Translations under genes and position numbers: made by a program
Notes under the pieces: generated by a model
Databases searched by the model: none
What the model saw: only the letters and a program-made list of their open reading frames with translations
Told to the model about the DNA's origin: nothing
Origin: Pomphorhynchus laevis
Taxonomy: Eukaryota > Acanthocephala > Palaeacanthocephala > Echinorhynchida > Pomphorhynchidae
Length of the DNA stretch: 64,000 nucleotides
Assembly (NCBI GenBank): GCA_012934845.2
Contig: WNNJ02002269.1
Span: 124,001-188,000 of the forward strand
Direction of reading: 5' to 3'
Shown here: positions 44,801-56,089 of the stretch, in pieces
Layout: the number at the start of each line of letters is the position of its first letter
How positions within the stretch are numbered: position 1 is the first letter of the stretch

Positions 44801-45180
44801 AAGGTTCCCAACTGTATCCTATTTTATATCTTGCTGCCTCCATTGTTCTCTTCAAAGCATTTAAACGTGATCAACATCTAGTGGTATTTGCTGATGATAC
44901 CACGGCCCTGTTTTCTAGACACAGGTGCAAAGATGTAGTCCCGGCCATAAGCTGCTTCTTTTTAAGATTAAAAGATCAGCTATTCACATCCAATCCTGTT
45001 TTAAACTCCAACAAATCTCAGGTGGTAGTCTTTAATGATGCCCCTGTGACAAAAATGAAACTGAAGAGACTAACACTATCTGCTCTCTCCTCCATTTTGC
45101 AGCCTCGATTCATCAATATATCTAAAAAGAGTAAAAAGAAGATTAGATATATCCTGCCACTTCAGGACATTCCTTGATTT
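41890..45180 (+). mobile_element. LINE-C copy with ORF1, endonuclease remnant and RT
   Basis: ORF1 covers about 41890-43011 with CIKLLVPINRSSLFNTFLL, then KYYETEIKISF and a CCHC series: CNTCHLWGP, a stop at 42445-42447, CGVCGSFGSHVEC and CTNCKGDHSAW. A Lys-rich, then Gly-rich end follows. Endonuclease text at 43040-43900 is badly broken. The pre-RT region is at 44070-44310 (ISNVDLDKVLEEPQALHNYG). The RT frame at 44572-45177 reads AVFLNFSAAFDRIYIPFVI, TGVYQGSQLYPILY (altered GVPQGS), VFADDTTALFS and NSNKSQVVVF. ADD is preserved, but the copy cannot make a full protein. Confidence 0.75.
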
Positions 45181-46012
45181 ATACCTAAACGCATTACCGC
45201 CCACTTTACTCCTTATATAACCCCACCTCACTCGTCTTCATTTAAGAACAATTTAAGATCATCCCTATTACTAAACTATTAGTAATTATTTAAGATCTTC
45301 CATTCTGTTAAACTATTCTTGTCCTGCCCTCTCTTGTTTAGCGATAAAAGTCTGTAGAAACTGGATGCATCAGCATAACCAATATCTATATTGGACCAGG
45401 GGTAATTAACAAGAACCGTGATCTCAAGGATCGAATATTGGGTAGTGGCTATGACATGTTACTTGTTGACTTCAACGACAAAGTATCGTTGGATTAATAG
45501 AGCACTCAGCAGAGCCATGAAAAATTATCTTATTCACAAACCACCATCCCCCCTCTTTTATTGTACAACAACATACACTATCCTCGACTTACTACATGAG
45601 AAGTTACCATTAAGGCCCATCTGTATTATACAGTATCGCCAACAACTTTCCATCTCGCATGACCTACTTCGTTGGCGGTAAAATGATGATACGCTGCTGA
45701 CGAGGATGTTCTAATTTGATCCAATCAGTGGCCTTCTTCCAAGCAGCCATCCGACTCTTCCCTGTTGTAGGAAATGCGAGTTTAACCTAATTTAATTCCT
45801 ATCGCTCATAACAAGATACCGCGATCCTTTCGACTACCTATAAAGGTTGCATATTCAATCCCACTCCAACAAAACTCAAGGTCCCTTACAAAAATGCTAC
45901 ACCTTCCCAATATCTCTGTTTTCCTCAGTCAGGCCCTCTCGAAAGAATACTACAGCTCTAGATTTAGATTTCAGCTGATTAGGAATAAGGTGCGCATTGC
46001 TTGTATTAAATA
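45181..46012 (+). mobile_element. LINE-C endonuclease-region fragment
   Basis: Text equivalent to 40890-41690 is repeated directly after the RT of the preceding copy: PSLV, ISITNIYIGPG, MISRIEYWVVAM in a shifted frame, then HKPPSPLFYCTT and FQAAIRLFPVVGN. It is a second truncated LINE-C joined end to end. Confidence 0.6.
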
Positions 46013-46060
46013 TTGACAGCGCCAGCACGCATTTATCACGTAAAAATAAATCTATTTTTT
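46013..46060 (+). mobile_element. LINE-B tail only
   Basis: About 45 nt match the last bases of LINE-B (gcgccagcacgcatttatcacg, then aaataaatc and a T run). This is an extreme 5' truncation. Confidence 0.6.
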
Positions 46061-47518
46061 GAACCTTTCTCTGTGCTTTACTGGCGCAATAGTAAAAGTG
46101 TCGAACTAGATGGGATAGGTTTAATTTTATGGAGACAAATTCTTACAAGCTTTGATGCTACATCATTTTCCATGGCTTTAGCGCTTACATAATTTGGAAG
46201 AGCTGCTCGATAAACTAGTTAAAGTTTCTGGTAGTAATCATCACGCTGCATATGTGGATGTTGTGGAATCGATACAGTGTAAGTGGGTTCACTATATGAA
46301 ATCGACATCTTGTCTTCCACGAACTCTAATCGAGTGAGATGACTTAATACGATTTCGTTTCTTACCTGCACTTTATAAAACATAATGTTGACCATTATTG
46401 GTTCGTTATATTTACATCACCTTTCAGGACGTCCTAGACCTAAATCATTTGTCATGTTGGTAAGTCCTTGAATTAGACGCATTACGTTCAATTTACAAAA
46501 CTTATGACCAAAATATTCTCGGAGAAGAACTTGAAGAGCTACAAAGAGCAACGATAAACAACATTTCCATTGAGCGAAAGAACAAATTCAAAAGTCGCCT
46601 ACTGGCTGTCTTAAGCTATTCGAATTTATCTTGCTTAAATTCAATTGCACATGCCTCATTAAATAGTGCCTCTGTGGTTGTGTTCATGGCTGTTCATAAT
46701 TGATGGATTTCACTTGAGTCTGCATGAATTTAGGGACACAAATTATTAACATTATGGTTTGACATCGCTTGACTTAATAAACTCAAAGTGTATTTGTGCT
46801 CAAAACATTAGTTCTGCGCATTTATTATAGTGCAAGCGAGGTGCTTTACCTATCATAAGTCATAATGATCTTCCTGCCATAATATCAGCCTCTCTCGATA
46901 AGATAATATTAACCTCTCTCGATAATATTAACATCTCTCGATGTTAATATTATATGTGCTACTATTATGTTAATGATAGATATATTTTAATATGATATCT
47001 ATTGCAAGGTATGTTATGTAAAATCTATCAATCTTAATATAATAATTAGTCTAAATTATGATTACAAAAGAATCCTAATTTAACTATTGTTGTACGGTTT
47101 AATTTATGAAAACATCAAAAGGTAAGGTGGAAATGTTTTAATACCGTTTTAGCATCTTTTTATAAATGTTTAAATCTTTATATTTCTAAATTAAACAACT
47201 GAAGGTCATAGACGTGGTCTAAACGTAAATATATAAAAATGTATTTGATTATGTAAAATCATTTGTAAACACAAAATATAGTCGGTAAATATAAATACTG
47301 AACTACGGATTTAGACCATAACAGTTTTAGTGCTAAATTGTTTACGATGAATACCAGTGGTGGTAACGCTGATTTGAATAAATTGTAATCTATTGTAAGG
47401 CTTGCAAACATTCTTTTATCTGTTAATTTATTGTCAGAGAAGAACACATAAAATACAATTGATACGGCAGATACAACACTTTAGACTCAGAGATCAAAAC
47501 AACCAAAGAAAAACAAAA
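46061..47518. other. Unrecognised sequence upstream of the tRNA
   Basis: No element is recognised. At 46463-46702 a frame without a start codon reads LELDALRSIYKTYDQNILGE, then LQRATINNISIERKNKF. Just before it stands a splice-like context (cacctttcag at 46422-46431, then ttg/gtaagtcc at about 46461). It could be exon sequence of a host gene, but nothing confirms this. The tract 46900-47100 is AT-rich. Confidence 0.35.
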
Positions 47519-47591
47519 CGCCCAGCGTGGGGCTCGAACCCACAACCCCGAGATTAAGAGTCTCGTGCTCTACCGATTGAGCTAGCCGGGC
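47519..47591 (-). tRNA. tRNA-Lys-CTT: tRNA-Lys (anticodon CTT)
   Basis: The 73-nt cloverleaf is complete on the minus strand. The acceptor stem is GCCCGGC/GCTGGGC with discriminator G. The D arm is GCTC...GAGC and contains the A box TAGCTCAATCGG. The anticodon loop ACTCTTAAT gives CUU. The T arm is GTGGG/CCCAC around TTCGAGC (the B box). No intron is present. A TTTT terminator follows within a few bases. It decodes AAG lysine codons and is transcribed by RNA polymerase III from its internal boxes. Nothing in it looks damaged. Confidence 0.97.
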
Positions 47592-47744
47592 AAACATTGA
47601 AAATATATGTATTTTATATTTATAATACCAAATATATTAAACGTTAAAACTCAAAAGGCGCGAATTGTGTAATTACGTAAAAAGTCAGTATTCCAAACTC
47701 GCGCGTCGTAAAAAAGTCACAACAAAAGAGCAACTACATATTGT

Positions 47745-47975
47745 ATGGTTTTCTAACATTCACTCTATTTGTGTAGAAAATGGATTATTCATTCAAAGAA
47801 AATGCAGTTAAATCGTCAAATCATCAACTGATGGAATCGGTTGGATGAGAAGATTGCGGGTTGCAGTTCGCTAAAAATATTTAAACATACTTTTTAGCAA
47901 CTTAATGTTATTTTGTTTTATGTGATGCAACTATTGAGCTTTGATCGTAATGTTGTCATGTAATAATAAATAAAT
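47745..47975 (+). mobile_element. LINE-A group 3' end (copy 1)
   Basis: It ends in the C-terminal block NHQLMESVG-like text with KNIFKHTF, then a 3' UTR (gttttatgtgatgcaactattg, catgtaataataaa). It is a diverged copy of 48750-48945. Confidence 0.5.
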
Positions 47976-48749
47976 GAAGACTATTAAATACACCAAAATA
48001 TAGCATGCAAGGAAAAAAGGTAGGTCACAACAAAGTCAGATAAAAAATGACAGAATTTCCACTTCATTATTCTTCATCTTTCCTTTCTCTGTCATGGCCT
48101 CAGGTCCAAAGGGATCTGAGCCCCCTAACCGATCCAACAAGCGTAATAATAAAATAAACGCTGAAAAAGTGTATTTCGTATTTCGTTGATCCCGATCCAT
48201 AATTACATGCTTTGTTAGTGAGTAAATACTTTACTGAAGTTAGTTTTATTTAAATACGATGAAAATAATGGTTGTTCATCATGAATGTTTTTGTTAGTTT
48301 TTATCGCCTCTATTAACAATATTTACAGTGGCTATTATTTGACAAACTTTTTGATCACATGATATTCTTAAATTAGAAATAAATAAAGAATTTCTTAAAA
48401 AAGTACAACAACTGATAACTATCTAGACAAAAACAACATAGAAAAACAGAGTATAGGAGGTGAATCTTTGTCTTTATCATGACTTCATCTTCTGTCTTCT
48501 GTTTTTCTTAAGCCTTATGGCCTTAGGTCAATGGGCAACTGAAGACACAGCCGCACCAGCGCGCCGCCTTCCGACTGAATCGTTCGGGGTCTCTCACCCC
48601 CTAAGAGTCCAGTCGAAGCGGAATATGGTTGGTAATCTCGAGATGAGGAGATTGAGAGACCTTAGTCTTTGCTCTGTGGGACGTCCTTTAGAGAAAAATA
48701 CTAATCACTAGATAACCCAAATAAGTTTTAAGATCTGGTAGTGCACTGC
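47976..48749. other. No recognisable gene
   Basis: This lies between two LINE 3' ends. Two weakly similar blocks (tctctgtcatggcctcaggtcc near 48090 and cttaagccttatggccttagg near 48507) hint at a short duplicated repeat. The open frame at 48460-48711 has no recognisable features. Confidence 0.4.
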
Positions 48750-48945
48750 CTGAACATTCACTCTATTTGCGTAGAAAATGCAGTTCAATCTGCAAATTAT
48801 CAACAGGTGGAATCGGTTGGATAGGGAGATTGTGGTGTGCAGTTCGTTAAAACGATTTAAACAAGCAATTTTAGAAACTTAATGTTTTTTTTGTTTTATG
48901 TGATGCAACTATTGATCGTGATGTTATCATGTAATAATAAACGTA
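48750..48945 (+). mobile_element. LINE-A group 3' end (copy 2)
   Basis: The plus strand reads FNLQIINRWNRLDREIVVCS, then SLKRFKQAILET and a stop. This is a typical WN.L...V...SL..FK C-terminus, followed by a 3' UTR ending catgtaataataaacg. Confidence 0.65.
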
Positions 48946-49056
48946 AGAAACAATCGCGTAGGTGTGATCTACACTCACAGATAATAGCGTTTGCCAACAT
49001 CATTCACACATAAATTACATAGATAAAACTATTACGGTAAGTCGGGTAGGATTGCA

Positions 49057-49296
49057 ATGTCAAAGGTGTTGAATCTGCGTCGTTTGGGTCTTCAACAAAT
49101 TCTCGGTAATTCTGTTAAATATGTTCGTAATTCACCCGTCTATTTTAATTCAATCGTCCGTTCAACAGCCTGCAACCTTCAAATCGACCCATTCAAAACC
49201 GATTATGGTAAAAGAGATATTAACGAAAACAATCGTCAGTTAATATTTTCTCTATTAATATCCAAATATTTAATTCAAAATAGAAACACAAAATGA
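49057..49296 (+). CDS. Small open frame of unknown nature
   Basis: The 79-residue frame starts MSKVLNLRRLGLQQIL, a Leu/Arg-rich amphipathic start that could act as a mitochondrial targeting helix. It continues VKYVRNSPVYFNSIVRS and LQIDPFKTDYGKRDI. I do not recognise it. It is not part of any repeat found in this window, and that is the only reason it is listed. It could be chance. Confidence 0.2.
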   Translation: MSKVLNLRRLGLQQILGNSVKYVRNSPVYFNSIVRSTACNLQIDPFKTDYGKRDINENNRQLIFSLLISKYLIQNRNTK

Positions 49297-49897
49297 CAAA
49301 TTTTTCTTTACAGACGAAATATTATTTTATTTAGCAAACTTTTACGCTCATTTTACTCAACGTTGTCGATACCAAACAGCACATTGATTATGATACCTTA
49401 AGTCGAATACCTACTAAACGAAACAAAATTAAATCCCAAATTATTGGCCTAGTTGTCGAAACTGACTAAGCCGCAAAATTAACATTTATTGCGTTACCTT
49501 CCTATGTGATCTTATTTTTTGAATTTTTCATCTGTATACTAAGATTTTTCCAAAGATAATACAATTCAACACATTCTTTGCTTGATTTTGTTTGAACCTA
49601 CGTAAGCAAAGAATCGTAAAAAAAAGATTTGTTTAGAATGCTAATTAGATAAAAAGAAAGCTAAACTCCAAATAACAAGTATTCACTCATTTAAGGATTT
49701 ATAATGTAATAAAACTAGGAATGAATTAATTAAAATAGCTCAAAGTTGTCACTCATTTCAGGATTTATAATGTAACTTTTTCATTTATTAACTCCGGATG
49801 AATTAGTTAAAATAGCTCACCTGTCATTTTCGAAAATGCTAACTATCACGTATAATAGTCAAATATTTATAATTCATTATTACAATAAGCTAAATGT

Positions 49898-49980
49898 GGT
49901 CAACCCACATTGACATTAAGGTTTACAAAATGTCAATGTGGGTTGACCAAATGACAACGTGGTTTGACCAAATGTCAATG
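49898..49980. repeat. Perfect hairpin ggtcaacccacattgaca plus direct copies
   Basis: 49898-49915 and 49931-49948 are exact inverted copies. Two further partial direct copies (gacaacgtggtttgacc, aatgtcaatgg) follow to 49980. It resembles the end of a small inverted-repeat element. Confidence 0.6.
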
Positions 49981-50029
49981 GTTTCTTTTAATGAATGAAG
50001 TGTGTTGTATTTCTGCACATATACTGATG

Positions 50030-51385
50030 AATCAAATCATCTAACTGAGTCCATGTATTTAACATAATTATAAAACAAAAAAAACATTATACTATGCTAA
50101 ATAAAAATTTAATAATAAAATAATAAAATAAATAATTGTTTTAAATTAAAAAAATTATATTAAAAAAGTCATTTTTATAAATAACAGACGTTGTGTCAGA
50201 ATAAGAATTAGAGGTCATCAGTAGGAACTGCTATGCTATCAGATTTCGGCCCCTAACTCCTCTACCCAACATAGTAGCGGGGCCAAATACGTGTTAAGGA
50301 CGTATTTCCTCTGATGAAATTTGATTATATAGTATATTATTGTGTTGATTTATATATTTTTCTCTTTTCTGTTTGATCGTATTTTTATAGTAACCTAGTT
50401 TAAAATATGTATCTATTAAATTATTTAAATGATTTTGAAGAAAGCCAATATCATTACATATTGTTGCAATTCTTAAAATTTCATTATTTAATGTATTATA
50501 TTTTATATTATATGGAATGCATGAATGCTCATGCAAAAAATATATTTCTTGTACATTTAAATATGTCATCTTTCGATATAAATTAAAAGTAGTTTTAATT
50601 TATGTTAATTTAATGCTCATATCAAGATATACTTCCTTTATCATTAATTTTGGTTTTATTAAGAATGAGGCTACCTGGATAAATTTGTTCACTAATTGAA
50701 TAAAAATTATTAGAATTAAATACACATATATCATCAATGTATCGAAACATATATTTCATATATTTATATAGTTTAGATTTAGTTTTTACACAGTTATGAA
50801 CAAATTCAAATTCTATAAAGCTTAAAAATAAGTCAGCAATAATTGGGCTACCATTACCACCCATTAGAACACCTTTTATTTGTCTAAATATAGATGTCCC
50901 TACCTTTAAATAATTTTGATTTCTTAAAATATTTAAGGATTCTATTAATTCAATTTTATCAATATATTTATATTTACTTGATGGTTTAATTTTTGTTAGA
51001 TATGCATTATAGATATTATAGCATACATATGTATATCTTTTTCCAAATATAAGATTGATTATTTTTTCTAATTCATCTTTAATATCTGCTAAATCTAGAT
51101 TTGTATAAAGCGTACTAAAATCGTATGTATTTATATACTGTAAATCTATTCCTTTTGTGTGTTCTAATTTTTTTGTAGAATTAATACTGAAATAGCGTTT
51201 TATACCAGTATTAATTTCGATTATCCTACAATATTTTTTGAAGTGTGCTCTTATTACTTTAAGTATTTTATTCATATAGACAGAAAGTGGTTTTAATGTA
51301 CATTTAAACGCACTACATATGAACCTAGGTTTTATTGGATTTTTATGTAATTTTGGATTCTAATATAATATAGGTATAGTTGGCC
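50030..51385 (-). mobile_element. PLE copy on the minus strand: RT, C-terminal part, module C and box
   Basis: The minus strand reads MNKILKVIRAHFKKYCR, then NTGIKRYFSINSTK, TYDFSTLYTNLDLADIKDEL, FRQIKGVLMGGNGSPIIADL and MFRYIDDICVFNSN (catalytic YIDD), ending near 50622. A frame change leads to the tail FLHEHSCIPYNIKYN (50569-50294). Module C (50190-50340) and the 25-nt box (50031-50060) follow in the same order as in the plus-strand copies. DFSTLYTN and the MGGNGSP form identify the Penelope-like RT family. No GIY-YIG domain is seen. It faces the plus-strand copy at 51595. Confidence 0.75.
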
Positions 51386-51594
51386 TTTACCTGTATTTAA
51401 ACGTGATAACGTGCAACTGTGTACATTTATTAGAGTGTAAACACCTTGAGATACAGACGTTTCTCATTTTTAAAGCTAATTTACAAAAAATAGAAAAATA
51501 AAAATTCATCAACTTGTTTGAAAATAACAGAAATACTAATAAATACTAATACTAATGTCGTAGTTTCAGTATTTCTGACAGAGATTATAATAAA

Positions 51595-52680
51595 ACTATA
51601 CCTATATTATATTAGAATCCAAAATTAAATAAAAATCCAAAAAACCTAGGTTCATATGTAGTGTGTTTAAATGTACATTAAAACCACATTCTGTCTATAT
51701 GAATAAAATACTTAAAGTAATTAAAGCACATTTTAAAAAATATTGCAAGGTAATCGAAATTAATACTGGTATAAAACGCTATTTCAGTATTAATTCTACA
51801 AAGGAATTTTTAGAACAGACAAAAGAAATAAATTTTCAGAATATAAATACATACGATTTTGGTACGCTTTATACAAATCTAGATTTAGCAGATATTAAAG
51901 AAGCGTTAGTAAAATTAATTAACCTTATATTCGGAAAAAGATATACATATATATGTTATAATAATTATAACGCCTATCTAACAAAAATTAAACCATCAAA
52001 TAAATATAAATATATGGATAAAATTGAATTAATAGAATCCTTAAATATTTTGATAAATCAAAATTATTTAAAAGTAGGGACATCTATATTTAGACAAGTA
52101 AAAGGTGTTCCAATGGGTGGTAATAGTAGCCCAATTATAGCTGACTTGTTTTCAAGCTTTATAGAATATGAATTTGTTTATAACTGTTTAAAAATAAATC
52201 TAATTTATATAAAGATATGAAATATATGTTTCGATATACTGATGATATATGTGTATTTAACTCTAGCAATTTTAATTCAAAAAGCGAACAAATTTATCTA
52301 GGTAGCCTTATTCTTAATAATACAATATTAATGATAAAGAAGGTATATATCTAGATATGAACATTACATTGACATCAATTCAAACTACTTTTAATTTATA
52401 TCGTAAGGCTGACATATTTTAATGTACAAGAAACATATTTTTGCATGAGCATTCATGCATTCCATATAATATAAAATATAATACATTAAATAATGAAATT
52501 TTAAGAATTGCAACAATATGTAACGATATTGGCTTTCTTCAAAATCATTTAAATAATTTAATAGATACATATTTTTAGCTAGATTACTATAAAAATACGA
52601 TCAAACAGAAAATAGTAAAATATATAAATCAACACAATAATATTAAAAAATATTTAAAATCATTAGCGGAAAATTTGGAT
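51595..52680 (+). mobile_element. PLE copy on the plus strand: RT and C-terminal part
   Basis: The frame 51663-52220 reads CTLKPHSVYMNKILKVIKAH, YDFGTLYTNLDLADIKEAL, then FRQVKGVPMGGNSSPIIADL and FIEYEFVYNC. After a frame change near 52200 it continues MKYMFRYTDDICVFNSS (YTDD), and then the C-terminal block with HEHSC-type text. The upstream 60 bp match the corresponding minus-strand copy. The 3' part is cut at 52680 by the Merlin insertion and resumes at about 53820. Confidence 0.75.
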
Positions 52681-52750
52681 CAAGTTGATTATTTCCCCCT
52701 AGGGGGAAATCAAGTTGATTATTTCCCCCTAGGGGGAAATAATCAACTTG
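52681..52750. repeat. 40-nt perfect palindrome at the Merlin left end
   Basis: 52681-52710 is repeated exactly at 52711-52740. 52711-52750 is a perfect 40-nt palindrome centred on CCCCCTAGGGGG. The left end of the transposon is thus present three times, once inverted. Confidence 0.9.
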
Positions 52751-52807
52751 TGTAATTATTGGGGTGGGGGAATAATTAACTTGTGTAATTTTTATTGTAA
52801 ACCCCAG

Positions 52808-53679
52808 ATGATAGCATATGAATCCTATAGTCGAAGAATCCTAGACGCTGGAAGTGATGAGATTATATCGTTTTTCAAGCGAAAAGGTGTATTGAAATCA
52901 TCCATGACATGTTGTCATTGTAATGATAATATGTCGTGGACCAGATATCGCAAAATATCGGACGGCTTTGTCTGGAAATGCGTTAATAAAAATTGTGAAC
53001 GCTATAAGACAACCATGTCAATAAGAAAGCGTTCCTTTTTTGAAAACCTGAGAATTCCAATGACAGATTGCCTAGAGGAAAGAATTTAGAAATTGCTGGA
53101 TGAAATCTCCATTTGTAAAAACCTAGCAATAAAGATTTTTTCGATGATACGCAAAATATGTATTCGATATATAGATGACAATCCCATAAGATTAGAAGGG
53201 GATGGGATTGTGTGTCAAATTGACGAAAGTTTATTATGCCACAAATCAAAATATAACAGGGGTAGAAGCAGCGAGCAAATTTGGGTTTTCGGAATTTGCA
53301 CACAAGTTTTGTTCCAGCAAGAGGATATCTTCAAGTGGTGCCCAATAGAGCCTCATCTAGCTTATTGCCAATAATAGAACAAGTTTGCAAAAAAGGCACG
53401 ATCATTCACAGTGATGAATGGAAATCTTATAAAAAGCTTCATAAAATCGGGTTTCTGCATGAAACCGTCCATTATTCCCGCGAATTTTTAAATCGTGAAA
53501 CAGGGGTTCATACCCAACATATTGAATCTTATTGGGCAAAGATGAAAGCTAGAGGGAAGGAAATGAAAGGAATCCGCAAAATCTTGTAAAATGATTATTT
53601 GGCTGAATATATGTGGCGACATAATATTCCTGGTGAGCCAATTAAAAAAATACTTGATTTATTAAACATTTATTTTTAA
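52808..53679 (+). pseudogene. Merlin (IS1016/IS1595-like) transposase, broken
   Basis: The N-terminal helical start MIAYESYSRRILDAGSDEI is followed by a zinc ribbon (CCHC near 52912, then WKCVNKNC at about 52976-52999). A DDE-type catalytic core follows: first Asp in CQIDESLLCHKSKYNRG (about 53222), second Asp in IIHSDEWKSY (about 53412), and Glu/His region HTQHIESYWAKMK (about 53523). The end is YLAEYMWRHNIPGEPIKKIL. About 290 codons is the usual length for the family. It is broken by an in-frame stop at 53087-53089, a frameshift near 53300 and another stop at 53587-53589. The catalytic residues themselves are preserved. Confidence 0.8.
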
Positions 53680-53827
53680 TCTTTATGTTATTTTCCTTTT
53701 TTTATTTTTAATTTTAATACCATTATGATTTCAAAAATATATTTTGAGATAAACTTATATAATTGTTGGGGGAAATAATAAACTCGTGTAGTTGCTGGGG
53801 GGAGATAATAAACTTGTGTACTTGGTA

Positions 53828-53985
53828 TTAAAAGAGATACTAGATAATCAAATTTTATCTGATAAAACACGTCATTAGTACGTGTTTGTCCCAGCTGCTA
53901 TGTTAGATCGAGGAATAGGGTGCCGAACCCAGATACCATAGCAGTGCCTCCTGATGACCTCTAATCCTAATTATAATACAACGTC
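53828..53985 (+). ncRNA. PLE-associated structured RNA module, copy D
   Basis: The module resumes right after the Merlin element. The hairpin is AAACACG/CGTGTTT, with a C-G pair replacing T-A of copy B on both strands. CTGCTATG/CATAGCAG is intact and CTGATGA is exact. GAAA is AAAA, and the GGCCCC pairing is weak (tCCC/GGGt). Confidence 0.6.
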
Positions 53986-54839
53986 TGTAATTTATATTCA
54001 ATTAATAAAAATTGACTTTTATTTTAAATTTCAATTTAATATTTTAACTTGATATAAGTTATATAAAATCTTATAACAATTATTTTTAATTATTTATTAT
54101 ATAATTATTAAATTTTGATTTATTTATTAATCATTATTATTTTTATTTATTTTTATTTATTTCCATTTTATTTTATCATTATATTAAATACGTAGACTCT
54201 GTTGTTTGATTTGACTTTTGCAATCATAAAATTATATAATATTATTATAAAATTATTATATTATAAAATTAATATAATGATATAATAATTATATTATAAA
54301 ATTGATATTATTATATTATAAAATTATTTATTTGCAAGCGGTTGAACATTTGATAGGAGGTACTATGAAATATATACCATTATAGAATACCCAACAGCTT
54401 TGGTAGAGAAATATAGCCAAATATTAATAGCCAATTTAAGTTCATTGCATTAAAAGCTTTCCAATATAATATACATTTAAGCTTTTATTTTCCAAGCATA
54501 AAGGTGATATTTTAAGCGTATTAAATCCGTAGACTCAGTTAGCTGAATTGATTACTAATTTTATCTAAGTAATATTAAATAATTAAAAGTTTTTATAAAC
54601 GGTTAAATTTATCTTGTCACACGGATTTGATAATGACGGATCTTCGTTCTAGAGCGGATACGAAAAATATACATTAGTTATTACGATATATAATCAAATT
54701 ACATGATATAAAATACATAATTGGGGTGTATTTAGCCTCATCATATTTGGATGATGAGCATCTTCTCAAACCTGATAACACTGCAGTTCCTCCTAATGAC
54801 CTACTATTTTATTCTAAAATGGTAGTATACTTTCTATTA
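53986..54839 (+). mobile_element. PLE 3' region with two boxes and module I
   Basis: Boxes lie at 54190-54214 and 54527-54551. Module I (54690-54830) has AAATACA/TGTATTT, CTAATGA, and a local hairpin CTCATCAT/ATGATGAG in place of the long-range pair. The rest is AT-rich PLE 3' UTR text (ttttaacttgatataagtt). Confidence 0.55.
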
Positions 54840-56089
54840 ATTAATTTAGTTTAGTAAAAACGATGTAACGTCAGTAGAGTGATCTGATTTTTATATTTCG
54901 CTACATCATAAGAAATAATAATTTTTATCACAAACAATGTCCATAAGTATTCTCCTCATTTTAAAATTTTCAATTTTTTAAAAATTCCAACTTTAAATAA
55001 TGAATAAAATCAATTTTAGAATTTCGTTTGCAAATTCTTAAAGAAATTTTAAATAGCGACAAAACCATGAATGCTCAAGTAATTACTTTTAAAATATACT
55101 ATGTAATTTTAAAACTTCTTGCATGGGTATGTTCAGTCTTTATATTCAATATAAATGATATCTACTTTGGATATTAACTATTAACTATGCAAGGTGATTA
55201 TATTTACTTTAGTTCCTCCATATAACCCACCATCTTTATTCTAAAGATAGTGTATACGATTTTACCGTACGTTTGACATTATTGCTTTTCTGCGTACATT
55301 AATCCCTAGGTTCGAAACGGCATTTTCAATATTCACTGTTGGTATCTACTTAGCTTTTTGGTTACACCATTTAACTTTGTATCTAAAAACTAAATTTAAT
55401 GCTTTCATATAATGCTTAAATTTCAAGATTTAAATTTCATCATTATTTATTATAAACATGTGTCGGTTCATAAAAATACTGTGTATTAAAAACTTATTTT
55501 AGAGGATAATTCCATTTAAATATATATAGTACAAAATATTTAGCTTTAGTTAAGCGATCTAATTGTGTCGCATGTATCCCAACTCTTTAAATTTCAGTTT
55601 AAATTATAAAGTATAAACCTTGAGAATTTCAAAAAAAAATATTACTTAATATTATATTTATTATATTTTTATAATATAATTTATTATATTTTAATAATAT
55701 AATATATTAAACGTTCAAATTTATATAACGTTCTAAGTCTAATAACGTTTAAAGTCTAGAACGTTTTTCATATAACGTTATAAATTTAATATTGATAACA
55801 ATATAAGGTCCCATTCGCGGGTAACCCATAAACATATTCCTATATTTAAAATGGATCACAAAGCCTTATATTCAAAATGTATCACAAAGCCTTATATTAC
55901 AATCAAATGAATATATCAGGAATTTTATTAAGTATTGGCTTTAAGAGACCACCTTCATCAGCTTTATAAGTGATAGGAACTGTGTATCCATCACCAATGT
56001 ATAACAGACAGATATGCTGCATTATCCTCTTCCTGAATCAGGAGGGCATGTGTTATGTAGTAAAAAACTTGACAGTACATTTTAATAGC
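54840..56089. other. AT-rich sequence, possible decayed PLE
   Basis: A diverged box (acgtcagtagagtgatctga near 54867) is the only recognisable part. No gene is seen. Confidence 0.4.

Larger units (their letters stand above)
52681..53816 (+). mobile_element. Merlin-type DNA transposon
   Basis: The element is 1136 bp. Its left end caagttgattatttccccc and the inverse of its right end (caagtttattatctccccc) match at 17 of 19 positions. Second, internal copies of the ends lie at both sides (aacttgtgtaattattgggg, aactcgtgtagttgctgggg). A Merlin/IS1016-type transposase lies between them. It sits inside a PLE copy. An 8-9 bp target duplication is not clear; aatttggat and acttggtat on either side are only loosely alike. 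Confidence 0.7.

Noticed and set aside
48460-48711. 83-residue open frame with a hydrophobic start
   Set aside because: It has no recognisable domain and its start lies in repeat-like text. It is not supported as a gene.
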